Shown: piece by piece, positions 49,382 to 59,832 of the stretch
Position numbering within the stretch: position 1 is the first letter of the stretch
Layout of the letters: every line of letters begins with the position of its first letter
Assembly (NCBI RefSeq): GCF_000247695.1
Contig: NW_004624734.1
Location: forward strand, 40,407,167 to 40,471,166
DNA from: Heterocephalus glaber
Lineage: Eukaryota > Chordata > Mammalia > Rodentia > Bathyergidae
Direction: 5' to 3'
Length of the DNA: 64,000 bases
Made by a program: the position numbers and the translations under genes
Notes under the pieces: generated by a model
Databases searched by the model: none
Seen by the model: only the letters and a program-made list of their open reading frames with translations
What the model was told of the DNA's origin: nothing

Positions 49382-49990
49382 ATGGGGAGGGACTGAGGCC
49401 TTGAAGGGATGGCTGAAGCAGCAAACAATCACAGCAACTAGGGACACTTGTAAATAGAAATCAGGAACATTTTCACGGCTTGTTTCTGGGGTTCTTGGTT
49501 CTTTGCGCAAAAAAGAATGGTGGACTTTCACAGATACCTTTTTAAAAATCAAAACCAACAGTGATGTCAAGCATAGTCTCCCTCTTCCATTCTTCACTTT
49601 GCATTTCACCTCTTGGTCCCAGAGGTCAGAAAAAAAAAAATCCAACAAATTTAAATAGCACCCAGTTTTAGTTCTGGCCAACCCATGTGCCCACTTCAAT
49701 AGTTTGTTCTTTCTTTTCTTTTTTCTTTGGTTCTTTTTTTTAAACAGGAATTGCAAATCAACTGAATTTTAATTATTTCCCTTTAATTTATTTATGGAAA
49801 AGTTTTAGGGGGAAGTGGAGTGAGAGAGAAAGACAAAGATCAAAATAGTGGAAATGAGAGCCTCTAGCCTGGGAGTAACTGGTTGCTCTCTTAAGTTGAA
49901 CAGGAAAAAATAACCTTATAACTTTTCTTTATGGGAAAAATTAAGTTTACATTTTTCGTAATTAGTGTTAAATGGTTTTATATAGATTAA

Positions 49991-49996
49991 AATAAA
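49991..49996 (+). terminator. SIX1: possible proximal polyadenylation signal
   Basis: AATAAA about 610 bases after the stop; could give a short 3' UTR isoform. Confidence 0.35.
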
Positions 49997-50723
49997 ATAA
50001 CAGTATTAGGGGAAAAAACAAGTGCCTAAATGTCTTAATGCTCTCTATGTGAGGCAGTTAGAAATAGAAGTGACCATTAGTAATACAACTATTTTTGTCA
50101 AATTTGGTGGGGTTTTTTGGGTTGTTGTTTGTTTTCTTTTTTTTAAAATGACAAGCTAAACATGTACCAATGTGGGAAAAATTGCCATTACTTCTCACAC
50201 CTTCAAAGCTTTCATATCTGTAGCCTACTCCTATTAAAAGGTTTTTTCTGTTCCTAGTTTCTAGCTTGCAAAAGTATGCCAACAAATCTGGCAACCTGGT
50301 ATTTGTTACTAAAATAGCATGTGTTTTCAGGCTTCTTTTCTATTGTACCTAAACCAGTCTAAATTAAAACTTAGTAGAACATCAGGAGTATGATTTCTGT
50401 TTCTCAAAGGTGAGTTGTGTCTTGCTGTCACTGGGCCCTGTTTTGTTGTTTTTTTTTTTTTTTAATAAGTTTTCATGCTTTCTTACTTAATAGTGGTCAT
50501 GAATTGCTGGGTACTCTGAAAGCCATCACCTGAACCAAGAGTAGTGACAAGATTATGTGACAGAGTGAATTTAGCTTTGGGATATTTATTTATTTTTTTA
50601 TTATTTACACAATGCAATTTTGTTTACCACTAGCTCTTCTCCACAGAATTCATATGTTAACTCAGTTCTTTTGTGTTAACAAGTTTATAAGACTGTGAAA
50701 GTAAAAGTAATTTATCTGCTTGG

Positions 50724-50729
50724 AATAAA
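50724..50729 (+). terminator. SIX1: probable SIX1 polyadenylation signal
   Basis: AATAAA in 'ttggaataaagaggg'; its position fits the expected 3' UTR length. Confidence 0.65.
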
Positions 50730-50745
50730 GAGGGGGAATTTAAAC

Positions 50746-51590
50746 ATTGTGAATTAATCTGTACTAATAGGAAGCAAACTGGCAGGACAGGAGCTCTTTT
50801 GCAGTGCTGCCGAACTGAGTAGTGTCCGGAAAAGTCCCAGTAACCATGTAGGCTCCATGTTATTTTTGCCTAAGGCAAAACGATGTATCTTCTGTATTTA
50901 GCTTTTAAAATTAGTGAAACAAATGGCATTATTTATTAAAATTTTACTCAGGATAACAGGATTGGCTGGCTTGTGCTTTGTAAAATATTGTTCCCCAGGG
51001 AGAGTCTATTTTCTGACATGACAGTTTCATAATTTTCATTTTTCTCCACCCCTGTCATCATTAATATATTCACTTCTTCCTTACCCTTTCCTATTGTTCC
51101 TGTCCTGATCTAGGAGGCTGAAGAGTGTGGGGAAAATTAAGGCCTTCTTATTTATGAGCTCTTTTTTAACTGTCAATTTTTTTTTTAGTTCAAGGGAAAA
51201 ATGGTCACTGTGCTTTGACTGTAGTTACTTTTACTTACAGAGTCATTTTCCCGCCGTGAGGGGCAGATGTGCACCCAGCTGGTCCAAGCCCATCCTTTGG
51301 GTTAGGAGATCAGGTCCCAGTGTCCCTTGTTAGTGTTTTGGATCATTAAGTCGGTGTTTATTTAAGTCACTAGGGTGTTTATTCTCCACGTCTTGGGCCA
51401 AGGAGAAAGGCCCCCTCTGCAGGGAGGGGCTCTCACAGGGAATCTCCGCACATTCTTCACGTTCACTCCCCAAAACAAATACCCTGCACAAAGATAGCTT
51501 TCAATGACCCTGACAGGCTTCAAAAGATGCCGCGGAAATCTCTCCGGAAAATAAGGAAGGGCCAATTACTATAATTTCTTACATGCCCTC
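50746..51590. other. repeat-free DNA downstream of SIX1
   Basis: Unique AT-rich sequence; nothing coding recognised. Confidence 0.45.
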
Positions 51591-51639
51591 TCTTCCTACC
51601 CCGATGACTACCCCCACTCTTCCAGCTCCGCTTCGCATC

Positions 51640-52240
51640 TCTCTAGCCTCCTGGAAGTTCTGTCTCCCAGGCGCCGGCCCACTTCCCGATCACCGGGTTG
51701 GTGAATCTTGGATTGTCTTCAGATCTGGCGAAGAGCAAAGAGGGCCGGTCCTGTAAAAGCACCAGTGATTACTGCTTGTAAACTCGTTAAAAGGACAATT
51801 TTCTGTCACAGCCATAAACTGCTTTGTAAAACCCTGGCACTCGACCCAGAGCGCGCATATCCCAGATGTGTTTAATAAGAAATTGCACAATATGCCTCTT
51901 TCTGCCTTCCTCCGCTCAGTCTGGCTACAGGAGGGACAAGCAGGGAGGAGGCGAGAAATCTGGATATTACTCTGAGTTTTCTTGGCAATCATTTTAGAGC
52001 GATCATTAGAGAGAACTAACCATATTTCTCTTTCCCTCGAGGAAATCTTCGAGAAGCAGCTGTTAAGGGATCTCCAATTTACCTTCTCGGCGTCAAAGTT
52101 TAACTGAATCAACAGGCACTTTTTGTTTCTCCTCTACAGAATTCATAACGATAGCCAAAAGTAATGAGCAACAGCTTATAAATAGTGTTTTTAGGACGAA
52201 ACCTTACAGCACTTTGCCAAGTGAGATGAAAAACAAATTT
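51640..52240. promoter_or_regulatory. candidate downstream enhancer of SIX1
   Basis: Unique, balanced-composition block with cores such as 'aagaaattgcacaatatg' (C/EBP-like), 'ggcaatcattttagagcgat' and 'ttaagggatctccaattta'. The 140-aa minus-strand frame 51690-52112 matches nothing I know. Confidence 0.3.
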
Positions 52241-52429
52241 TGGGGCATTTTTTTTTTTTAACCTCTTAAATCTCAACGCAGGATTTCTCAGTTCCGGCTG
52301 TCTGCTCGCCTTGACCTCTAGGCTGAGAACAGAGCTCCTGAGGTTTTGGGTTAACAGGTAGGGACTCAAGAGACCCACTAACCCCAGGCGGGTAAAATGG
52401 CACCGCTGGTCTTGAACCTAGGCTCTTGA

Positions 52430-53890
52430 GCCCAAGCTGGAGTGGAAGCTGCCAGGAGAAGGCCAGGGGATGGCGCTTCTGGGCGAGCGCTGGATTCGCC
52501 GAGCGTCGCCCCAGCTGCGCGTTCCCGCCCCACGCACCGAGCGCAGCACCTGCCCCGATCCCGATCCCGCGCGGGGCTGCGCGGCCCGGCTCTGCTCGGT
52601 GGCTGCGGCTGGAGGGGCCTCGTTCGCCATCGCCTCCCTCCGCCCGGAGGCGTCTGGTGAAGCCGGCAGGCGGAACTCCAGGTGGGGGGTCTAGAAGATC
52701 GCGGCGTGCGCTGCTCTGGCTGCAGAGAACTGTGGAGCTTCTCCAGTCGCCCTCACTCTTCGAGGACGTTCTCGCCATCCTGCGCCCCGGAGGCGCGGGC
52801 ACCAGGTGCCACCACCCTGTGCTGCCCGCCGGCCGGCGCAGAGCCTGCTCTGAATTCACCGTGCAGACTCGCCCGCGTCGCAGCTCCGGGATCTCTGCGC
52901 TGCGCCAGGCTCGGTGCAGTGGCCTGGCCCTCGGAGGCCCGAGAGCAGAGGCTGCCACGCTGGCCTCAGGGCAAGACCAGGGAGGAGGTCCCAGCCCGAG
53001 CTCCGCGGGCAGCGCAGTTCTCCCAGGCCCAAATCTCGGGGTTGCTGAGGTCGGGCGAGGCTTTAACCCTAAGACCCGAGGCTGTGGAGCCAGAGTCCCG
53101 TCCCGGGGTGGAGACAGGGCAGGCGCAAGAGTGAACGCCCCTGGGTGCCAGGACTGCAGCTCAGGCTTTGGAGCCTGGTGCGCAGGAGGCCTAGGCCCTG
53201 CCGCCCACCCCACGGGCCTTTTCTGAAGCACCACCGGTCTCCCTCTTCGCTTCCCAGGGTCTCGCTTGGGCCTTTGGAACCCCAACTCTCCGTCCGAGCT
53301 CAGCGGAGGGTGGGTGCCAGCCAGCAAGGGGGACCCTTTTTGAGCTGGTCCCTTGTACTTCCCGGTTTGGGAGTGGGGTCCTGGCTTCGAAAGTCTCTGG
53401 CAGGTCAGAGCGGAGCTCCGCTTCCTTGGTGGGGCCGGGTCGGGTCTCCCCCTTCCCGGAGACTCTGGAAAGAACAGTTAACTCCTTTTTCCCACGTTCA
53501 GTCGGAGCCCCAAAGGGTCAGGCAGTAGAGGAGTCCTACGCCCTTCGGGTGGCGCTGTGGCAGCGTAGGATCTGCCAAGGTTTTCTGCAGTGGGTGGCGT
53601 AGACAGGGCCGGGAGGGGCAGGGTTAAACTGAAGCAGGTCGCCGGTGGCCCGCCAGCTGTCTCCGCGTAATTTCGGGTTTCTCCGAGCTTTCCCAGGAAG
53701 AAGCCTCCGGAAGGTCCCCCAGGCTACCCCTACAGCAGTCCAGCAGTCCGATCCGGGGACTAGTCGGTGCCCCCTCACCCTCCGGGGACAGTTCGCAGCG
53801 AGGGTGTGCCGGGGCTCGCTCTGTAGGGCGCAGGCAGACTCTTCGGCCTCAGCAGGTGGGGACTTCTGAGCCCCGCCAGGTCACAGAGAC
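52430..53890. promoter_or_regulatory. CpG-island-like segment D (3 kb downstream of SIX1)
   Basis: Strongly GC-rich with dense CpG over 1.4 kb. A 353-aa frame on the minus strand (52266-53327) and a 266-aa frame on the plus strand (52426-53226) overlap. Both read as Arg/Pro/Gly/Ser-rich text with no recognisable domain, as expected when stop codons are rare. It could be a Polycomb-type island or the promoter of a non-coding transcript. Confidence 0.6.
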
Positions 53891-53944
53891 CCCTTCCCCA
53901 GGCTGAGTGAGTTCAGTAAATCCACCTGGAAGAGTGCCCGAAGG

Positions 53945-54245
53945 GGGATTAAGTGAGGTGGGAGATGGGTGAGCTGCCAGGAACAAAAATAATGAAAATT
54001 GTGGGCGAAATAGTGGCTTTTCATCTATTTGGAAACAGTGCTGCCCTGGAAAGGCTGCTTTTTCGTTGGTGTTTTAAATCCAGCGCACACACAACTTCGT
54101 TCCAGCTGATGAAATTGGAAACCTGTTCTCCCACTGAGGATGACAATCAGGGCTTTAGACGCTGTGGTCCTTTCAGACAGCGAGAAACAACACTGCAGTA
54201 GCATTGCAAAACAAAGGAAAGAGACTGCTGGAGGCATGTGGACGC
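53945..54245. promoter_or_regulatory. candidate downstream enhancer adjoining CpG segment D
   Basis: Unique block with 'gggcgaaatagtggcttttc' and 'ccagctgatgaaattggaaa' (E-box and homeodomain-type cores); it contains GAAACCTGT (near 54118), one mismatch from the SIX/MEF3 site complement. Confidence 0.28.
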
Positions 54246-54416
54246 CAGTCTCTTCTCCAATCCCAGGTTCAGATTTTCTTTTTAACTTGCTAATGGACAG
54301 CTGAGACCCCAGTTCTCAGGAGGGAGAGTAGAGCCACCGAAAGGACTGCTCCCTCCTACTGCTCTGGTACTGGGTTATCCTTCCTCTTTTCCTTTATTAT
54401 AATGTTAAAATACTCT

Positions 54417-54502
54417 TTTTCTTTTGTACTGGGGATCGAACTTGGGTCCTTGTGCTTGCGCAGCAGGCGGTGGCGAGACCACTGAGCTGAATCCCCAGCC
54501 CA
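54417..54502 (-). repeat. ID-type SINE; first SINE after the repeat-free zone
   Basis: 'tactggggatcgaacttggg', 'ccactgagctgaatccccag' on the + strand. Confidence 0.93.
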
Positions 54503-54621
54503 GTTTCAGGATTCTTGACGAACACATTGCACAGGGCTAGTGAGTAAACATCCTTGATAGAAAATTTACAAATTCCAGGTTACATGCTTGCAAAATCAAC
54601 TTTCTAGGTGTTCTCTTAACA

Positions 54622-54716
54622 TTATCATTATCATTATTATTATTGTACCGGGGATCGAACTCAGGACCTTGTGCTTGCCAGGCAGGTGTGGTGCCACTGA
54701 GCTACATCCCTGGCCC
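54622..54716 (-). repeat. ID-type SINE with (ATT)n head
   Basis: 'gtaccggggatcgaactcag', 'gccactgagctacatccctg', preceded by a TCATTATTATT run. Confidence 0.93.
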
Positions 54717-54719
54717 AAT

Positions 54720-55850
54720 ATTAAGTATTTTAACAAACTCATTAGGCCCCCTCTTTTCTTTTTTGCCCCCAGGCAAGGCTTTAGCTGCTTTGCTAAACGT
54801 CCTAATTTGAGTTGCCAGTTATCTGAGTGGTCTAAGTACCAGGAAAAGACAATGGGATTGTGAGCCCTCCACCCTAGAACAAAACAAAACAACCCAACAA
54901 ACCAAACCACATCCACACAGCTGTGACATCTTTGGTTGGCTTGCACATAAACACTATAAAAACTGTAAACGTCTGCATGTAGCTGTGTTCCTCTCAGCTT
55001 TTTACGTGTGTGGCAGCAGAGGGGAGGGCTGTGGTTGCTGGGGGAGGGGGAGCAGAAGCCTACAGTGATTGTAGAGAAAATGCATATTTTGAGGGTGAAA
55101 CAGCATAGTGTGCAATATTTTGCAAAAGTTAATTTTACCACTAAGACAAGGGATAGTACAAAGTAGACATCCTTTGCTCTGCATTTATTTAGAATGCCTC
55201 AAAGATGAAATAGCAAGCTTTTAAAAAAAATTAAGCTAGATAGAAGGTTAACATACCTTAGTAGTCATGAAGTGAAAAGAACATTTAAACAATTGAACCT
55301 TTGTCTGCCTTCAGATATGTGTAGTGAGTATTTTTTATGGATTGCTGATGCTATATAAACATAGCATGTGCTTCCTCCCAAAGCCAAGTTCTTGATTTTA
55401 ATTGAAGAATAATATTGCTTAGGGCTCTACTTCTAAGTACAACTAGTTAATCTAGGAAAATCAGCTAAGGGAATCTGGAACCAATGGCTATTTTCAAAAT
55501 AAACAGATAAAAATCTCCATAAAGAAGATCAGGAAGATCATTTTATATGCAGTGTATCTCATGATTACTGAAAACAAAACAAAACAACAACCAAAACCCC
55601 CACAACATTTTGTGGAAGGACTAAAAGGCAAAATGACAATACAAGGCCCCCTTACCATATTTCTTCTTTAAAATGTAGGGTACATTTTAACTTAAGGCTC
55701 CCAAGCTATCCTGGTTAACTTTTAGAATATATCTTAAAAACAAAGTCTGAATAGTTTTTCTCTAATTTAAAAAAATTTACTAAGGAAGGGAAAGAGATGC
55801 AAGATAAGGAAAATAGAACAAAATAGAAAACAAAGGTACAATTTAAAAAT
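54720..55850. other. intergenic, nothing recognised
   Basis: AT-rich unique sequence. The 181-aa minus frame (54596-55141) runs partly through the ID element and is not a known protein. Confidence 0.4.
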
Positions 55851-55860
55851 TGTGTTACAG

Positions 55861-56011
55861 GTGGTGCATACCTATAATCCTAGCACTTAGGAGTCTGAGG
55901 CAGGAAGATTGCCCTGAGTTTGAGGGCCGCCTGGGCTAGATAGTCAATTCAAGTCCAGCCTGCACTACAAAGTAAGACCATTTCCTCAAAAATAAGTAAA
56001 TAAATAAATAA
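55861..56011 (+). repeat. B1-type SINE with target-site duplication
   Basis: 'gtggtgcatacctataatcc', 'gagtctgaggcaggaagatt', (AAAT)n tail. It is flanked by 'aaattgtgttacag' (ending 55860) and 'aaattgtattacag' (starting about 56012). Confidence 0.88.
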
Positions 56012-56025
56012 AAATTGTATTACAG

Positions 56026-56105
56026 GCTAGGGATACAGCTCAGTGGTAGAACACTTAGCTAGCATAAGTGAGGCCCTGAGTTGAAAACCCAAGTGACACA
56101 AAAAT
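56026..56105 (+). repeat. ID-type SINE
   Basis: 'ggctagggatacagctcagt' to 'ctgagttgaaaacccaag'. Confidence 0.82.
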
Positions 56106-56655
56106 AAAATATTATATTACAGCATTAAATTAATCAAACAGTATCCAAAAAATTAAAGAACGTTCAGCCACTCCAATCAGTAGGATGACCTTTCTGCTTT
56201 AGCTCAACTAAGGCAAGAATTAAATTAGAAATGAAATGAATAGGGAGATTTGCGAAGGGCTTGGATTTTCTGATACAAAACCCCGCTTCCTGTATGAACC
56301 TAACATGGATGTTCAATACGACTGACCAGGGAGAATGGGATAGGGCAAAGCACCCATTCATAGGAGCTTTAGTAGAGATACTTCTTCTACTAGGAATAAG
56401 CATTTTTCACCCAGGCAGGAAGGAGCTACTGGAATCTACCTGAGTTTAGGGACCATATCTATGACTCTTTCCAATAGCTAGAGATGAAGCTGCCTTATTC
56501 TGTCCCAGTTCCCCTTAGTTCCAAGTCCCAGTAAGATAGGAACATCACAAACTAAGAAATTGCAAAATGGAGTTGGAATGCAAGAAGTTCCCTTCCACTC
56601 ATTCCATCTTTTGGTGTGAATGTGTGTTGAATTTTCTAAAAAGGTATTTGTAGTT
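56106..56655. other. intergenic, nothing recognised
   Basis: Unique sequence; short overlapping frames on both strands without known features. Confidence 0.4.
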
Positions 56656-56659
56656 CCCC

Positions 56660-57000
56660 TGGGGTCAAGAAAGAGTTAATTTGTTTTCTGATAGGTTTCA
56701 CACCGTGGGCAGGTCTGCCAAAAAGGAGAGGAAACAGAGAACAGCCTCATGATTAATTCTACCTGTTTTTCCCATGAGCGATCACCTGCTCCAGGGGTCA
56801 TGAATAGCAGGTAGCTCTCCCTCTCCAGGGCTCTGAGAGCTTCGTTTGTTTGGTGACAGCTGAGTGACAAGGCCTGAAACCCGAGCCCATCGCCCGGCCT
56901 GATGTGGGGGATAAAAACCCTGGATGTTCCCTCAAACATTTCAGGAAATGAAAGTTGTAACGCGATCCCTCCTGCGCCCACATCTCCCCCAGCAAACACA
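56660..57000. promoter_or_regulatory. candidate regulatory block next to CpG segment E
   Basis: Unique block with 'cctcatgattaattctacct', 'gacagctgagtgacaaggc' and a TATA-like 'gataaaaacc' at 56910-56919, about 100 bases before a CpG-rich segment. It could be a promoter or enhancer. Confidence 0.28.
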
Positions 57001-57019
57001 AAAGCTCAAAGGGGCCTTC

Positions 57020-57560
57020 TCGGATTGAATTCGGCCAGGAGTTGAGGGAGGGAAAGCGGAGCCCGGCGGGCGGGGTAGGCTGGGCCGGGCTGCAGCTCTG
57101 CTGGGCAGGGCCGAGCCGCTTTGCGCGAGGCCGGGGTCCCCAGCGCGCGCCTGAGAGAGCGTGGGCCGCGCTGCGGCCACGGTCAGGTCGCCTTCGAGGG
57201 GAAGGGACCCTGCCATCAGGCCCTGCGTGACCCTCCCCGAGGCCCCCGAAGGTCGCGGCCGAGCCCGGGCCTGACCTCGGTGACCCCAGCGGCCGGGCCG
57301 AGAGTTCTGGACCTCCGGCAGCTCGTGGGCCGAGCGGTTCTCGCGGGGCGGCCCCGCGGCCTGGTGCCGGTAAACGCGCCCCGCTCGGCGGCCACACAGC
57401 CTGGGTCCAGCGCGCCTCGCTCTTGGCCGCCCCTGCCCGTCAGCGGCTGGGTGGGGATGGGGAAACTGAGGCCCCTGTCAGTCACCGAGTCTGGCGTGGG
57501 CCCGCAGGAGGAAGCCGCCCAGGGCCTCCGGGCGAGCTCTTCTCTTTTACACAGACAGCT
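57020..57560. promoter_or_regulatory. CpG-island-like segment E
   Basis: Dense CpG and very high GC. Overlapping frames on both strands (227 aa on +, 199 aa on -) are compositionally biased and unrecognised. Confidence 0.55.
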
Positions 57561-57754
57561 GCGACTGGTTTTTCTTACAGAATTTTCTTTTCTTTTGTGT
57601 TCAGAAATCTTTCCCAGACAGCATTATCAGGCCCCATCTCTGTCTCTCTCTCCAGCCTTCACGGGTGATTTTGTTTTTCCTCCCCTGCAAACATGGAAAC
57701 ACATTACAGGGAGAACTACCTGGGGAGCAGAGAAATGTCTGAGATCCCTCCTTG

Positions 57755-57920
57755 GCACACACTGGCACCTTGTGTGGCTTTGGGAAGGTTCCCAACGTCT
57801 GTGAGCCTGATTTCCTCATCGGGAAACAGGAACTATGATACCCACGCTGGAGGAGAACCTTAAAATGAGCTGTAGCCTTGAATGTAAAGCACAATGGACA
57901 TTTAATGAATAGTAGCTATA
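57755..57920 (+). repeat. MIR SINE
   Basis: 'gtgtggctttgggaaggttc', 'cctgatttcctcatcgggaa', 'gtaaagcacaatggacattt' in MIR order. Confidence 0.78.
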
Positions 57921-57954
57921 ATTATAACATGCTGAAGCCTCCTTAGATTGCCAC

Positions 57955-58255
57955 AAAGCCGCCTGGGAAAATTCCCGTGATGCTCAGGTTTCCAGCGAGG
58001 GCGGATTATGACCATTTCCACTTTTGTCTGAAACACTGAAAGAAACACAGATTGTTCTATGGAGACCTAAGGTTTGATTAGCTTTTGGTGTTAGCCAAAG
58101 CTAAGATTTATTACTTGACGCTCTCTGAGTCTAGAATTCAGAAGTATAACTCCAGGAATTTAATTCCAGAATGCTATTTAAATCTAGAATGCTTGGAGTT
58201 TGCTACCTTTCTGTGATTTGAATTCTTATGTAGATGCCATCGCAGTAGAATTCTC
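57955..58255. promoter_or_regulatory. candidate enhancer with exact SIX/MEF3 site
   Basis: Unique AT-rich block containing TCAGGTTTC at 57984-57992, the MEF3 consensus bound by SIX1/SIX4, along with 'ggtttgattagct' and 'aatttaattccag' cores. An exact 9-mer is expected about once per 130 kb of single-strand sequence, so chance is quite possible. Confidence 0.28.
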
Positions 58256-58399
58256 TTGATGAAAAATAAAAACCCAGTTAGATGTTCCCGAAAACAACAA
58301 ATTACTTAGATGGGAACTAAGGGATTCAGTGGAACAGAGAATTTAAATTCCTACCTAAATGTGTCAACATAAGTGTAGAACAAGAAACTGCTTTGAAGA

Positions 58400-58478
58400 T
58401 TTAATGCAGTGCTGATGTTAACACAGTGTTGGATATAATGGCACCTGATAAATATTTTTTGAGCAAATGAATGGGCTG
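58400..58478 (+). repeat. L2/MIR-like 3' end fragment
   Basis: 'acacagtgttggatataatg' and 'gataaatattttttgagcaa' then 'atgaatgg' resemble the L2 3' terminus. Confidence 0.5.
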
Positions 58479-58479
58479 C

Positions 58480-59080
58480 TGAAATGATGGAGAGTCTTCA
58501 GATAGAATACAATTCCCAGAGTTGGAATTTTGCAAGACTCTCCTGGGTGCATTTCTTTTCTTGTGACACTCTCTAATGATCACCAGGGATGAATAGCTCA
58601 TTTTGACATACAACACATCTGTGATTTCAAGGACTTTCTTATTCAAGGATGTTCTCATTCAAATATTATTGAAAGCAAAATGCTTAGCTGAAAAAAATTT
58701 TTTTGAGAGAGAGACATGATTTGTCGGGACACTTGGTAATTATGGACTCTACAGAGTAGGTGGAGTATACCTGTGAGTACTTTAAGGATGAACCTCATGC
58801 ACTGATGCCTTTACAATTATTTCATTGTTACTGAAAGAAACGTTTTATACTGTTTTAATATTACATATTTCTCTAGTATAATTCTTTAAAAGGTATCCTG
58901 CTCAACTAAAAATTATACGTTTAAATTTTTAGAGAAGCTGATCAATTCAGTCAATCACTACATATACTCAAGGAGAATCCCACATGTCTCTTTTGTTTGC
59001 TTAATAAATTCTGTATCACACTCACAATTCCTTGAGGTAGAGGAAGAGGAAGCAGATGTATGTTCAGAAAGGTACCTGGT
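58480..59080. other. intergenic, nothing recognised
   Basis: AT-rich unique sequence; the 85-aa minus frame at 58401-58658 is unsupported. Confidence 0.4.
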
Positions 59081-59089
59081 TACATACAT

Positions 59090-59295
59090 ATTGTCTGCCT
59101 TATGGCTGCAGAAGTAAACAGGGAGACAGATCTACTGCAAATGGGAAAGGCACCTAGAGGTGGAGGAGGGTTTGAGAGAGAGGGGAAGGAGATGTAAAAA
59201 AGAATGAAGATGTTCCATGTACTTGTGCCAAACACCCACAGTGAAAGTAGCCATTATGTATTGCAAACATGTACTAATTAACAAATTTTAAAATA
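59090..59295 (+). mobile_element. L1 3' UTR fragment, 5'-truncated
   Basis: Purine-rich 'ggaggagggtttgagagaga', then 'ccattatgtattgcaaacat', homologous to the younger L1 tail at 25773-26160. Confidence 0.65.
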
Positions 59296-59457
59296 GAATT
59301 GCACCTGTCCACACAATTGCTCATTTCTGGCAAATACATGTTCTAATATTACTTTTATTTGCACAGTAAAGATTTGAATGTAAACAATACACAGAAATGG
59401 ATAGAAGACAGGGTGAGATTTCAGGTCCCTTGCTTTTAAGTATGTCTTATATCAGAG

Positions 59458-59607
59458 CTGGGTATGGTGGCACAGGCCTGTAATCTCAGAATTTGGGAGG
59501 TTGAGGCAGGAGGATTGCAGTAAGTTCTGGGGCCAGTGTGGACTAGATGGTGAGTTCAAGGCCAGTCTGTACTACATAGCAAGACCCTGCCTCAAAAAAA
59601 TTTTTTT
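59458..59607 (+). repeat. B1-type SINE with target-site duplication
   Basis: 'ctgggtatggtggcacaggc', 'gaggttgaggcaggaggatt', A/T-rich end; tcttatatcagag is repeated at 59445-59457 and 59608-59620. Confidence 0.93.
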
Positions 59608-59735
59608 TCTTATATCAGAGAAACATTTGGTAAGAACTGTGATATACTGAGGCTTAATCACTTGGATATTATGTAATAATTTACATAGGGCCAGGGCCAG
59701 GAGTTCTCAGAATTATGCTTTTCTGTCACTGCTTT

Positions 59736-59820
59736 TTTTTTTTTGGTACCAGGGATCAAACTCAGGACCTTCCAATTGCAAGACAGGTGGTGGAACCACT
59801 GAGCTAAATCCCCAGCCCTT
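59736..59820 (-). repeat. ID-type SINE with target-site duplication
   Basis: 'ggtaccagggatcaaactca', 'cactgagctaaatccccagc'; 'cactgctttt' is repeated on both sides. Confidence 0.93.
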
Positions 59821-59832
59821 TGCCACTGCTTT

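Larger units (their letters stand above)
49382..50745 (+). other. SIX1: SIX1 3' UTR
   Basis: AT-rich, repeat-free sequence following the TAA stop (49379-49381), about 1.36 kb to the probable polyadenylation signal. The length agrees with the known mammalian SIX1 mRNA. Confidence 0.75.

Noticed and set aside
52266..53327. 353-aa minus-strand open frame
   Set aside because: Lies in a CpG island with an equally long frame on the other strand; composition is Arg/Pro/Gly/Ser-rich and no domain is recognisable. Treated as GC-driven.
57121..57804. 227-aa plus-strand frame in CpG segment E
   Set aside because: It runs from the CpG-rich segment into a MIR; no recognisable domain or splice logic.
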